Shown one piece after another: positions 7,900-15,250 of a DNA stretch of 15,250 bases (position 1 is the first letter of the stretch; every line of letters starts with the position of its first letter). Below the pieces are notes generated by a model that saw only the letters and a list, made by a program, of their open reading frames with translations, searched no databases and was not told the DNA's origin. The translations under genes were made by a program, and so were the position numbers. The stretch is taken from positions 1 to 15,250 of the forward strand of contig CAYNCU010000096.1 of assembly GCA_964395765.1 (NCBI GenBank), in the 5' to 3' direction. The DNA comes from DATDPY01 sp964395765. GTDB taxonomy: Bacteria > Bacteroidota > Bacteroidia > Cytophagales > Cyclobacteriaceae.

Positions 7900-8004
7900 A
7901 AGGACGGCCGTTATGGTAAAATTAAATCTTACGTATTTTTAATTTTTCGTCGCCTCAAATGGACTTTTTTTAATTTTTTTTGAAATATTTTTACAGGCGT
8001 TATA

Positions 8005-8868
8005 ATGAAACGAAAATTATTTCTTTTTTCCTTCAGTTTAATTTTATTCACCTGGCTATCCGCCGTCGGCCAGTCAAGGCAAGGTCTTTTATGGAAAATT
8101 TCAGGGAATGATTTAAAGCGGCCCTCCTATTTATTCGGCACCATTCATTTATTATGCCCGGAGGATATGAATTTATCTGATAGTGTTATTATGGCCATTA
8201 CCCACACCAGCCGGATGATCCTTGAAATCGATTTCTCAGATCCAACGGTTCCCGATCGTATCAGCAAGGAAATGAAGGTTCAGCGGGGCAATCAGCTAAG
8301 AAAGTACCTCACGAAAGATCAGTTCAGTTATATAAAGGATTATTACGAAAAATCCCTTAATCTTTCTTTTAATTCCATTCAGAAGGTAAAACCTATTTTT
8401 CTCATGACCCTGCTGATCCCGAAAATTATGAATTGCCAGGCCACCTCCCTGGAAAAAAAGCTTACCGATATCGCAGCGATGTATCACCGGGGAATAACAG
8501 GTCTCGAGACGGTTGAAGAACAGATCAGTTATATCGATCGTATCAGCCCTGAAACCCAGGCCGGCATGTTGCTGGAATCAATCCGTAATTTCGATTCTAC
8601 GAGGTTTGAATACCAACACATGCTATCCTTGTATAAAAAGGGAGAAATTGACAGCCTCTATCATTACATAAAAACACAGAACCTTGAATTCGGAAATGTG
8701 ACCCAGGCACTGGTTGCTGACCGCAATAAAGAATGGGTGCTGAAAATAAAATCAATGATCCGCTATCAATCGTCCTTTATTGCCGTCGGTGCCGGACATA
8801 TGGGAGGAGATGAAGGCCTTATTTCCCTCCTGCAGAAAGAAGGCTTTTCTGTGAGTCCTGTTGAATAA
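8005..8868 (+). CDS. TraB/GumN family protein, exported
   Basis: This member of the TraB/GumN superfamily is related to the TIKI metalloproteases of animals; bacterial members have no settled role. Residues 1-22 are a Sec signal peptide ending AVGQ. The two hallmark motifs are present: SYLFGTIH (GxxH, 45-48) near the N-terminus and AVGAGHMGG (262-268) near the C-terminus, both proposed to bind metal. A conserved MILEID acidic strand at 71-76 and ADRNKEW at 238-244 also fit. The length of 287 residues is typical. Its start codon is preceded by a T-rich leader. It is divergent from the DUF4493-LTD lipoprotein gene and convergent with the CotH-like gene, so it is probably a single-gene unit. Peptidase activity is inferred from the family only. 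Confidence 0.88.
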   Translation: MKRKLFLFSFSLILFTWLSAVGQSRQGLLWKISGNDLKRPSYLFGTIHLLCPEDMNLSDSVIMAITHTSRMILEIDFSDPTVPDRISKEMKVQRGNQLRKYLTKDQFSYIKDYYEKSLNLSFNSIQKVKPIFLMTLLIPKIMNCQATSLEKKLTDIAAMYHRGITGLETVEEQISYIDRISPETQAGMLLESIRNFDSTRFEYQHMLSLYKKGEIDSLYHYIKTQNLEFGNVTQALVADRNKEWVLKIKSMIRYQSSFIAVGAGHMGGDEGLISLLQKEGFSVSPVE

Positions 8869-9151
8869 GTAATTCGGGGACAAGTATCCTATTTAAAGAC
8901 TCTAAGAAACCGGGTTAATTGGTACTTAAACAATTAAATCTTCGCCAAAAATGGAAAGATAATTTCCCGCAGATCACGTGGATAAGCACCGTAGATCTGC
9001 ATAATCTGCAGGAGTTGCCATCTGTTTGGTTCCGGCTTGTCCAGGTTAGAATAATCGGGTTAATGCTAATCTTTACGGGTAATATAAAATGGAAAGTGAA
9101 TCCTGCGACGGGCCATTTTTAAAAGTGAAATGGAAGTCATAAATCATATTT
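8869..9151. other. Intergenic region between the convergent TraB/GumN and CotH-like genes
   Basis: These 283 bases carry the GCAGAT-type hairpin and three similar AAATGGAA words near 8949, 9088 and 9128. A short inverted repeat, CCATTT-N9-AAATGG, lies at 9113-9133. A TTG-initiated reading frame at 8919-9122 has no recognisable protein pattern, so I treat the stretch as non-coding. I see no strong intrinsic terminator. Confidence 0.45.
8961..9012. repeat. Degenerate GCAGAT-type palindromic intergenic repeat
   Basis: The stretch holds GCAGATCACG (8969-8978) and CGTAGATCTGC (8990-9000), which pair over 10 bp with one bulged A around an 11-base loop, and then another ATCTGC at 9005-9010. CCCGCAGAT...ATCTGCGGG arrangements occur, from memory, as short dispersed repeats in many Bacteroidota genomes; this looks like a decayed copy. 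It lies between two convergent genes, a usual place for such elements. Family membership is an inference that needs a genome-wide search. Confidence 0.4.
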
Positions 9152-10345
9152 TTATATACCTGATTCTTTTAATTGTTCATCTACGATATCCCTCGAAGTC
9201 TTCATCCTTTCCATTATCAACTGGTAAATGGATTTAAGATCGGATTTCAATAAGGCAAGGTTGGTCAACCGGTACTTGTCATAATTCGATTTTTGGATAA
9301 TTTCGGGGTTCATATAATATGGCACTAACTGGCCATAAATATCTTCAAGGATGGATTTGACTTCCTGCGAATTTATCGAATTAAGGAAATTGTCAAATTC
9401 TTTTATATAAAGTGAATATAAATAAGGATCCCCGGCTATAGCTACATCCAGTTTATCTTCCAGTGAAAAAAGTAATTTATCGCGTAAATCTTTTTTTCGA
9501 ACAATGTTTCCCTCATGCGGATAATTCATAAAAAGATCATCGAAATCCCAGGGTATGATATCATAAATTTTCCTTTCAGGGCTCCAGTAAAAATAAACTT
9601 CATCCGTGTAATCGCCATTCTTAAAAAGATAGTTAAAAATCAGCCAGTCGAAATAATTTTTCATATCAATTCTAGCCGACAAGGAATCATATAATTGCCT
9701 TCCGTGGTACCTGTTCAGCATTCTTGAATAAACCTCCGTGAATTTTTTACGCAATATTTTAACTTCATGCGTCGACAGGTGATCCGATTCCTTAATTTCC
9801 GTATTTTCATGATATCTTCTTCTTAAAACCAATGTGGCCCCTAACTCATCTACTACATAATCCTGGGGGGGATAACATAACATATAAATTCCCTCAGAAG
9901 AATCATTCAGATTCAGGGTACCGAAACAGTGATCCGGTATGCAAAGATGATCGCGGTATAGCACATCATAAGCAATAGCATTTCTTACGTAATCTCTGTC
10001 CATACTCAGGCTAATAGCATAAATCTTTTTGATCCTGAAGGTATCAACAGGTCCGTAAATCGCTCCCTTACCGGATAATTTGATGGTATAACTCTTTCGC
10101 CTGTAACCCAGGGAAGTTTGCCCCCTAACCTTAACGGAAGCATTGTTCGTTTGAAAATTGTTTACTTTAACCGGAACATCATTAAATTCAAGTTTATCAT
10201 CTTGTAGTAGCGGCACATGAACCTTATCAACCTGGTTATGACTTAGGGAAATCGTAATTACGTTCATTGTTGGATGCTGAGGAGCATTGAAATCAAGCCC
10301 CGAATCCATTTGTGCCCGGCAGTAAAAGATCAGTGTGAACTGCAA
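9152..10345 (-). CDS. CotH kinase-like exported protein, N-terminus unresolved
   Basis: This protein belongs to the CotH family, atypical kinases of spore coat and secreted proteins that are widespread in Bacteroidota. Numbered from a TTG at 10345, RGQTSLGYRRKSYTIKL at 74-90 is the nucleotide-binding region with the invariant basic residues, NYFDWLIFNYLFKNGDYT at 230-247 is the catalytic-loop region, and IPWDFDDLF at 264-272 is the family's hallmark acidic motif. Starting at TTG would cut a signal peptide in half. The frame stays open upstream to 10399 and reads as further leader, but it contains no ATG, GTG or other TTG. A CTG at 10372 or a repaired frameshift from the ATG at 10409 would each restore a full leader ending FYCRAQ. 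It lies 203 bases downstream of the MFS permease gene on the same strand. No CotH substrate candidate is obvious nearby. Confidence 0.85.
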   Translation of the reverse strand: MQFTLIFYCRAQMDSGLDFNAPQHPTMNVITISLSHNQVDKVHVPLLQDDKLEFNDVPVKVNNFQTNNASVKVRGQTSLGYRRKSYTIKLSGKGAIYGPVDTFRIKKIYAISLSMDRDYVRNAIAYDVLYRDHLCIPDHCFGTLNLNDSSEGIYMLCYPPQDYVVDELGATLVLRRRYHENTEIKESDHLSTHEVKILRKKFTEVYSRMLNRYHGRQLYDSLSARIDMKNYFDWLIFNYLFKNGDYTDEVYFYWSPERKIYDIIPWDFDDLFMNYPHEGNIVRKKDLRDKLLFSLEDKLDVAIAGDPYLYSLYIKEFDNFLNSINSQEVKSILEDIYGQLVPYYMNPEIIQKSNYDKYRLTNLALLKSDLKSIYQLIMERMKTSRDIVDEQLKESGI

Positions 10346-10548
10346 GGATAAAATAATTACAAGCTTAAACAGATATAATATTGAATTCTTAATTCTATCA
10401 GGTATTCATAACAGCCGGCTGATAAAATCCATATATTCCTGAAAATCAATATAAAAAAAATCAGTAAAAAATCCACCCCGAATTTCAATTATTATTCTGC
10501 CGTAAACGAATTGATGATACCAGGAGGCAAAATATTAATACGTAAAAA

Positions 10549-11829
10549 TCAGGTGTTTTGATTCAAGGTTATTCCCGGATCGCTGATAAGATCTCTAGTA
10601 CCCGGTCTTATTTTCAACCATAACAATGCGGCAATTATCGCCAGTAATGCCGCAATATGCAACGCATTTTCCCAACCGATATATTCGGCAAGAACCGGGG
10701 TTAAAGCCGGAGAAATGAATCCACCAAGATTGCTGCCCATATTCATTACTCCTCCGGCAGTACCGCTTTTGGGGCCGGAAATATTCATCATCATGGTCCA
10801 GAAAGGCCCTTCAACGCATAAAATTAAAGCAGTTGCGAAAGCCAGGGAAATGGCAGCCATAACCGGGCTGACGGTATGGGCACCAATCGATATTAAGATG
10901 CCGGAACCGGCCATGCCTGCCAGGGGCACTATCCTTCTGCCCCAAACCGGTCCCATTTTTCCTGAAGCCAGCCTGTCAGAAATATAGCCCCCCAAAGGAA
11001 TGGAAAGGATTGATAATATCCAGGGAAGGCTGCTCATCCAGGCACCATTTAATAAATCGAAGTGACGTTCCTGAACAAGATATAGATAAAACCAGGATAC
11101 GAAAATATATCCGACGTAGCCCTGCAGGGTGTAACTCAGGGTAAGCAAAATAAAACTGAAAGACTTCAAAGGTGACCTTGTTCCTGACGCGCTGTCATTT
11201 TTAATTACAACTTTTTTAGTGATATTCTCGTCCAGGGGCGCGGGGCTTTTTATACCAAGCCACAGGATGGCAATGATCAATGCCGGCAAGGAAGACACCA
11301 GTAAGGCAACCCTCCAACCCCAATGAACCATAATAATTGAAACCAGTGGCGGGGCCAGCGCGGAGCCTACACCAATGGAGGCGATGACGAATCCATTCGC
11401 GCGTCCCTGGAATTTCGGTAATATCCATTTCGAAACTCCCTGTGCAGCCCCCGGGTAAGTTGGCGATTCGGCTATCCCAAGTAATAACCGGGCAATAATG
11501 AAGGCCGATAAAGCGGCAGAAATTGTCATTTGAAACGGGCCCCAACCGATTACCGCCTGTATCGCCGTACAGGCAATCCAAAGCCATGACGCCAGGGCAA
11601 GTATTTTCCTGGCTCCCCATTTATCGGCAAGGATACCGCCCGGCACCTGAAACAAAGCATAGCCGAGAAGGAAACCGCTGAATATCCTTCCCATTTCCGG
11701 TTGCGACAACCTGAAATCATTCATCAATAATGCACCTGCCGTCGATACGTTAACCCTGCATATATAACTGGCGGTAGCCGTGGCGCTCAACATGGCTACC
11801 ATGGTCCACGGTGTTTTAACCTTTTTCAA
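10549..11829 (-). CDS. MFS permease, anion:cation symporter (ACS) type
   Basis: This inner-membrane transporter of the major facilitator superfamily has about 12 hydrophobic segments in two halves, split by a polar loop at roughly 197-225. GYALFQVPGGILADKWGARK at 56-75 combines the ACS-like Q-x-P-G-G signature with MFS motif A (G-x3-D-K-x-G-x-R-K). ACS members import organic anions such as hexuronates, galactonate, phthalate or sialic acid; the substrate here is unknown. The start is a TTG that overlaps the stop codon of the upstream GNAT gene as TTGA, which argues for translational coupling. Met10 is an alternative but would lose the basic N-terminus and the coupling. The length of 426 residues is normal. 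The pairing with an acetyltransferase suggests that the imported or produced compound is acetylated, but this is inference. Confidence 0.9.
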   Translation of the reverse strand: MKKVKTPWTMVAMLSATATASYICRVNVSTAGALLMNDFRLSQPEMGRIFSGFLLGYALFQVPGGILADKWGARKILALASWLWIACTAIQAVIGWGPFQMTISAALSAFIIARLLLGIAESPTYPGAAQGVSKWILPKFQGRANGFVIASIGVGSALAPPLVSIIMVHWGWRVALLVSSLPALIIAILWLGIKSPAPLDENITKKVVIKNDSASGTRSPLKSFSFILLTLSYTLQGYVGYIFVSWFYLYLVQERHFDLLNGAWMSSLPWILSILSIPLGGYISDRLASGKMGPVWGRRIVPLAGMAGSGILISIGAHTVSPVMAAISLAFATALILCVEGPFWTMMMNISGPKSGTAGGVMNMGSNLGGFISPALTPVLAEYIGWENALHIAALLAIIAALLWLKIRPGTRDLISDPGITLNQNT

Positions 11830-12281
11830 TGTATTCTTTTATGCATAAGAATTTCGGATTCGCCGTCAACGATATAGTCTTCCAATTCGCCTATTCTTTT
11901 AAAGCCCTGTTGTTCATATAATTTCATGGCTTTGACATTAAAAGATGAAACACATAGGAAAAGATGCCGGCTTTCCGTATGGTACATTTTCTCAACAAAG
12001 GCAATAAGCTGACTGCCTATACCCTTGCTCCTGTAATTTTCGCTTACGACAATCGACTTTATATAAGGTGATCCGGCAACACCCCTTGGGTCAACCAGAA
12101 TGCCTCCGCACGGATTATCCTGAATATTTGCAATAAACAATTTGTATTCCGGGTCTTGGCAGGTTTTCCGGCACTGATCTAATGAAATTCCCAGTGTTGT
12201 CCAGGGCGACGTGGCAGACATTTGGCGTGCAACCCAATCCATTCCTTCAGTCGTAGCAGGCTTTATGGTCAAACCGGTCAT
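11826..12281 (-). CDS. GNAT family N-acetyltransferase
   Basis: The protein uses acetyl-CoA to acetylate an amine on a small molecule or a protein terminus. The 151 residues form one GNAT domain. VVSENYRSKGIGSQLIAFVE at 78-97 holds the pyrophosphate-binding motif (R-x-K-G-x-G-S), and VSSFNVKAMKLYEQQGFKRI at 111-130 is the C-terminal motif with the usual Asn, Tyr and GF. The central region is RimI-like in spacing, but the substrate cannot be deduced. Its stop codon overlaps the TTG start of the MFS permease gene by four bases, so the two form an operon with this gene first. The upstream region of 287 bases, shared with the divergent small repeat protein, should hold its promoter; I could not place one. 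Confidence 0.9.
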   Translation of the reverse strand: MTGLTIKPATTEGMDWVARQMSATSPWTTLGISLDQCRKTCQDPEYKLFIANIQDNPCGGILVDPRGVAGSPYIKSIVVSENYRSKGIGSQLIAFVEKMYHTESRHLFLCVSSFNVKAMKLYEQQGFKRIGELEDYIVDGESEILMHKRIH

Positions 12282-12568
12282 TACATTCAGAAATAGTTAA
12301 GGTTTGTTAATTTGAAATTTCAGTCCATTGAAATAATCACCGAAGGTATGGATTTGAGCTCTATATTGGTTGAAATGACCCTGGATAATTTGCATATTTT
12401 TAAATTATAAGTGGTCGTAAAAAGTTTTTTATTTCCTGATTAAATTATAACTTTCAAAATTGTCATCAAGTTTTCAAGAATCATCAATTTAATGAATCAT
12501 ACAAAATCATATTCATTGATTTCATAGTTATAAGCATCCTTTTTTTCTTCTATTTAAATTTTTTTACT
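12282..12568. other. Divergent AT-rich intergenic region
   Basis: These 287 bases separate the GNAT-MFS operon from the small repeat-protein gene and must hold promoters for both. The right half is strongly AT-rich and has three AATCAT words at 12479, 12495 and 12505. I could not find a convincing TAnnTTTG element, terminator, RNA gene or reading frame in it. Confidence 0.4.
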
Positions 12569-12781
12569 ATGAGCCAATCAAAAGTGTATATTGTCGACCA
12601 GGCGTACAAGGCTAATTATAAAGTTTGCTTTGTGGATGTTCCTTATAAGGAAAAGAATGCATCACTGATCAAGGGAGGGTACCTGGTAAAACAGGAATAT
12701 GATGCCGATATTAAAGGGTATATTGTTGAAATGGAAAGCCAGGCGAATATCAAAATCATGCGCGAAAATTTTCCCGCATAA
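12569..12781 (+). CDS. Small repeat protein, resembles DUF6150
   Basis: This 70-residue protein of unknown function lacks a signal peptide, so it is probably cytoplasmic. It is built from four units with the pattern [VG]-[YC]-[ILF]-V-[DKE]-x-x-[YS]-x-[AE]-[NDK]-x-K: residues 6-18 (VYIVDQAYKANYK), 19-30 followed by an insertion of about six residues, 37-49 (GYLVKQEYDADIK) and 50-62 (GYIVEMESQANIK), capped by IMRENFPA. Alternating hydrophobic and polar residues suggest a short beta-strand per unit. The pattern fits my memory of DUF6150 proteins, which carry runs of KVYFVD-x-EYQAD-like units. Its ATG follows a T-rich leader. It converges on the PIG-L gene with 36 bases between the two ends, so it is transcribed alone. 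The repeat makes it a credible real gene despite its size. Confidence 0.78.
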   Translation: MSQSKVYIVDQAYKANYKVCFVDVPYKEKNASLIKGGYLVKQEYDADIKGYIVEMESQANIKIMRENFPA

Positions 12782-12817
12782 ATCCTATAAAACCGAAACC
12801 TGAAAATTCTATCCGGG

Positions 12818-13549
12818 CTAAATAAATTGTTTAATATCACTTGCCTGCCTGACGAAGGCTTCGGCATATTTAAATCCACCCTGCATGCCCCGGAATATAT
12901 TCATTTTTATATGCACGCCGTAAAAATCATCCGGGTCCTGACTTGCATGCGCATAACAGGACTTTCTTTTTAAAGCTTCATATTCGGTAATATCGGCAAA
13001 ATCTCCAGGACTGAATGTCTGGGTTTGTATTCCCGTCATTACTTCATAATAATAAAGGGAAAATCTTCGATTCATGCTCAGCCAGGTTCCATAGACAAGC
13101 AATGAAAGATGCCGGTGGTCCCGATGGGTATCAATGGGCCATTGAGTAAATACAATATCCGGCGCCATTCCTGAAATCATATTTTCCATTTTGGAATATT
13201 CATCGGAGTTAATGAAAGTACTGCCGTCAATCTGTCCGAAGAAATAAGGTTCTGCTCCTAAAATTTCGCAGGCATTTCGAGCCTCCTTCTCCCTGATAGA
13301 GGCTGCTTCTTCATGTGATTTTCCCTGTATTCCAGCCTCCCCCCTGGTAAAGTACAATATTTTAATTTTATGCCCCTCCTTATTTAACCGGGCTATTGTT
13401 CCTCCGCACCCTGATTCAGGGTCATCGGGATGTGCTCCGGTAATTACTATGGTTTTCGATTCCAAAGGACCCCGATCCCTGCTAATGAATGGGAAAAAAG
13501 CCGTAGTCGATGCATAAATACCGGATTTAAGTATTTCCCTTCTATTCAT
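12818..13549 (-). CDS. PIG-L family deacetylase (LmbE-like), twin-arginine-like leader
   Basis: This is a zinc-dependent deacetylase of the PIG-L/MshB/LmbE family, which removes acetyl groups from N-acetylglucosamine-type sugars. GAHPDDPESGCGG at 38-50 holds zinc ligands His40 and Asp43 and the catalytic base Asp42. HRDHRHLS at 142-149 supplies the third zinc ligand, His145. The N-terminus, MNRREILKSG followed by a weakly hydrophobic stretch to about residue 22, looks like a Tat signal (RR-x-x-L-K), so export in folded form is likely. The length of 243 residues is normal. It is divergent from the GH97 gene with only 58 bases between the start codons, which suggests shared regulation, and both would act on exported sugar substrates. 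The exact substrate is unknown. Confidence 0.9.
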   Translation of the reverse strand: MNRREILKSGIYASTTAFFPFISRDRGPLESKTIVITGAHPDDPESGCGGTIARLNKEGHKIKILYFTRGEAGIQGKSHEEAASIREKEARNACEILGAEPYFFGQIDGSTFINSDEYSKMENMISGMAPDIVFTQWPIDTHRDHRHLSLLVYGTWLSMNRRFSLYYYEVMTGIQTQTFSPGDFADITEYEALKRKSCYAHASQDPDDFYGVHIKMNIFRGMQGGFKYAEAFVRQASDIKQFI

Positions 13550-13607
13550 AATTCAATTATTTTTTTTAAAATTTACATAATTAGTTTTAAACTCTGATTT
13601 TTATTAA

Positions 13608-15250
13608 ATGAAAAAACTTTTAACGTTATTTATCCTGTTTCCTTTACTCATGGTCCTGCTAACCCATTGCACCCCCAAAGAAAAAACATGGGAGGTGAGC
13701 TCACCGGATAAAAATATTACCCTTTCGCTTAACTGGCAAATCGCCGATTCAACCAAACCGGAATTAACTTATTCCGTCAACACTGAATTTGATAAATCAA
13801 TAACCATGGCGCTGGATTCATCTCCCCTGGGTATTATCCGGAAAGATGCAGATTTAAGTAAAGGTTTGCGGCCTTCAGGGAAAGATGAGGAAAAAGAAAT
13901 AGATGAAACCTATACTATGCTGACCGGCAAACAAAAGGATATTTCAAATCATGCCAATCAGTTAAGCGTAGGCTTTAAGAATAAAAAAGGGAAACGGTTA
14001 ATAATCGACATGCGTGCTTACAATGATGGAGTTGCATTCCGTTACCGATTCCCTGAGAAGGATAGTACCGAATATACCGTGACCGGCGAGAAAACCGGCT
14101 TTAAAATACCTTTGCCGGGTAAATGCTGGATGCAGCCTTATGATAAGGTAACCCAATATGCCCCCGCGTATGAGACCTACTATGTGAATGGGGTTGATAT
14201 CGGATCGTCCTCTCCGATGAGTAACGGCTGGTCTTTCCCGATGTTATTCAATACCCATAATCTATGGATGCTGGTTAGTGAAGCCAACCTAGCACCTGAT
14301 TTTTACGGAGCGCATATTCAACCGGATGCCAGGGACGGATTATACACCATCCGCTTACCTGAAAAAGAAGAAGCCCTCGGTAAATGCTCACGTTATCCTT
14401 CTTCTACCCTGCCGTGGTACAGTCCATGGCGGCTTATCATTATCGGCACCTCACCCGGCGCCATTGTTGAGAGCAATATGGTCAACAACCTGAGCGACTC
14501 ATCGAAGATTAAGGATACAAGCTGGATCAAACCCGGGAAAGCCTCATGGAGCTGGTGGAGTGATCCCCCCAGCCCCAGGGATTACAACAAGCTCACCGAT
14601 TTTGTGGACCTGGCAAAATTGATGAATTGGAAATATACGCTCGTGGATGCCAATTGGAATGAAATGAAACACGGCAATATAGAAAAGCTGGTGAATTATG
14701 CCGACAGTCTCGGAGTTGGAGTCTGGTTATGGTATAATAGCGGTGGGCCGTACAATACTGTTACCGAAGCTCCCAGGGACAGGATGTTTAATGCTGAAGC
14801 CAGGAAAAAGGAAATGAAGCGTATCAGCGAAATGGGAGTTAAAGGAATTAAGGTGGATTTTTTCCAGAGTGACAAACCCGCAGTGATTAAACTGTACCAT
14901 GATATTCTCAGGGATGCTGCTGAATATAAGATCATGGTGAATTTTCACGGTTGTACCATACCAAGAGGCTGGGCCCGGACTTTTCCCAATAACCTGAGTT
15001 GCGAAGCCGTTAAAGGAGCCGAAAATTACCAGTTCGACAAAACCTTTCCTGAAGAAGCCCCGGTTCAGAATTCTATTCTGCCATTTACAAGGAATGCAAT
15101 CGGTTCTATGGATTACACTCCTGTCGCTTTTTCCGATCAAACGTATAAACATTTGACTTCCTACGCCCACGAACTGGCCTTATCCGTGGTTTTTGAAAGC
15201 GGCATTGAACACTTCGCCGATAAAGTTATCGCTTATGTTCAATTACCCGA
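13608..15250 (+). CDS. Glycoside hydrolase family 97, retaining-type, truncated by window end
   Basis: This exported exo-glycosidase cleaves alpha-linked terminal sugars; GH97 includes SusB-like alpha-glucosidases (inverting) and alpha-galactosidases (retaining). ATG 13608 opens a leader ending LLTHC with Cys21, a possible but non-ideal lipidation site. An N-terminal beta-sandwich (about 25-285) precedes the catalytic barrel, recognisable by GKASWSWWSDP, YTLVDANWNE, GIKVDFFQSD, MVNFHGCTIPRG and LPFTRNAIGSMDYTP. Asp417 in KVDFF is placed as the retaining nucleophile. Glu472 lies 55 residues on, the same spacing as the published nucleophile and acid/base of the Bacteroides alpha-galactosidase BtGal97b (Asp415, Glu470). 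Gly in NFHG replaces the Glu of inverting members. About 548 codons are present of an expected 650-700. Alpha-galactosidase activity is likely but not proven. Confidence 0.92.
   Translation, partial: MKKLLTLFILFPLLMVLLTHCTPKEKTWEVSSPDKNITLSLNWQIADSTKPELTYSVNTEFDKSITMALDSSPLGIIRKDADLSKGLRPSGKDEEKEIDETYTMLTGKQKDISNHANQLSVGFKNKKGKRLIIDMRAYNDGVAFRYRFPEKDSTEYTVTGEKTGFKIPLPGKCWMQPYDKVTQYAPAYETYYVNGVDIGSSSPMSNGWSFPMLFNTHNLWMLVSEANLAPDFYGAHIQPDARDGLYTIRLPEKEEALGKCSRYPSSTLPWYSPWRLIIIGTSPGAIVESNMVNNLSDSSKIKDTSWIKPGKASWSWWSDPPSPRDYNKLTDFVDLAKLMNWKYTLVDANWNEMKHGNIEKLVNYADSLGVGVWLWYNSGGPYNTVTEAPRDRMFNAEARKKEMKRISEMGVKGIKVDFFQSDKPAVIKLYHDILRDAAEYKIMVNFHGCTIPRGWARTFPNNLSCEAVKGAENYQFDKTFPEEAPVQNSILPFTRNAIGSMDYTPVAFSDQTYKHLTSYAHELALSVVFESGIEHFADKVIAYVQLP

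Noticed and set aside
8919..9122. TTG-started plus-strand frame of 67 codons
   Set aside because: Its translation has no family pattern, and most of it covers the palindromic repeat and spacer; a real gene is not supported.
14727..15170. Minus-strand open frame of 147 codons within the GH97 gene
   Set aside because: It is antisense to the GH97 catalytic barrel, whose plus-strand motifs are unambiguous.
1..15250. A polysaccharide utilisation locus, CRISPR array, toxin-antitoxin or phage module
   Set aside because: There is no SusC/SusD, TonB receptor, hybrid sensor, regular spaced repeats, toxin-antitoxin pair, integrase or transposase; the glycan-related genes are scattered on both strands.

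Overview
The window reads as a chromosome segment of a member of the Bacteroidota, most likely class Bacteroidia. The basis is gene content and style, not a phylogenetic marker: moderate-to-low GC by eye, long AT-rich leaders without clear Shine-Dalgarno sequences, many exported proteins and lipoproteins, and families typical of the phylum (DUF4493, GH97, CotH kinase-like, PbH1 beta-helix lipoproteins, a DUF6150-like repeat protein). A run of ten Ns inside a gene shows that it is a draft or metagenome assembly. There is no rRNA, tRNA, CRISPR array, recognisable insertion sequence or phage module.

Layout. Bases 2-1231 (+) hold the C-terminal 409 codons of an apolipoprotein N-acyltransferase-like enzyme cut by the window edge. 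Next come a Cu/Zn superoxide dismutase lipoprotein (1531-2097, +) and a spermidine-synthase-like methyltransferase split by the N run (2306-2976, +), followed by a perfect AT-rich hairpin. From 3255 to 7786 three genes for exported proteins lie on the minus strand: an S10 serine carboxypeptidase-like enzyme, a beta-helix lipoprotein and a DUF4493 plus lamin-tail lipoprotein. A TraB/GumN protein (8005-8868, +) diverges from them. It converges on a CotH-like protein (9152-10345, -) whose N-terminus looks frameshifted. Between these two lies a degenerate GCAGAT-type palindromic repeat. A GNAT acetyltransferase and an MFS permease (12281 to 10549, -) form a tight two-gene operon with a 4-bp TTGA stop/start overlap. 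A 70-residue protein built from four repeats of about 13 residues follows (12569-12781, +). Last, a PIG-L type deacetylase with a twin-arginine-like leader (-) diverges from a GH97 glycosidase (+) that runs off the window.

How the genes fit together. Most products are envelope or exported proteins: lipoprotein acylation, periplasmic antioxidant defence, peptide and glycan hydrolysis, beta-helix carbohydrate recognition or cleavage, and import of a small organic acid or sugar acid. There is no SusC/SusD pair or TonB receptor, so this is not a classical polysaccharide utilisation locus. The most linked pieces are the GNAT-MFS pair and the divergent PIG-L/GH97 pair; the rest looks like independently transcribed envelope genes. 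I see no defence island or clearly new multi-gene system. The items most worth a second look are the repeat-built small protein, the altered catalytic signature of the Lnt-like enzyme, the broken CotH start, the DUF4493-lamin-tail fusion and the unexplained open stretches between genes.
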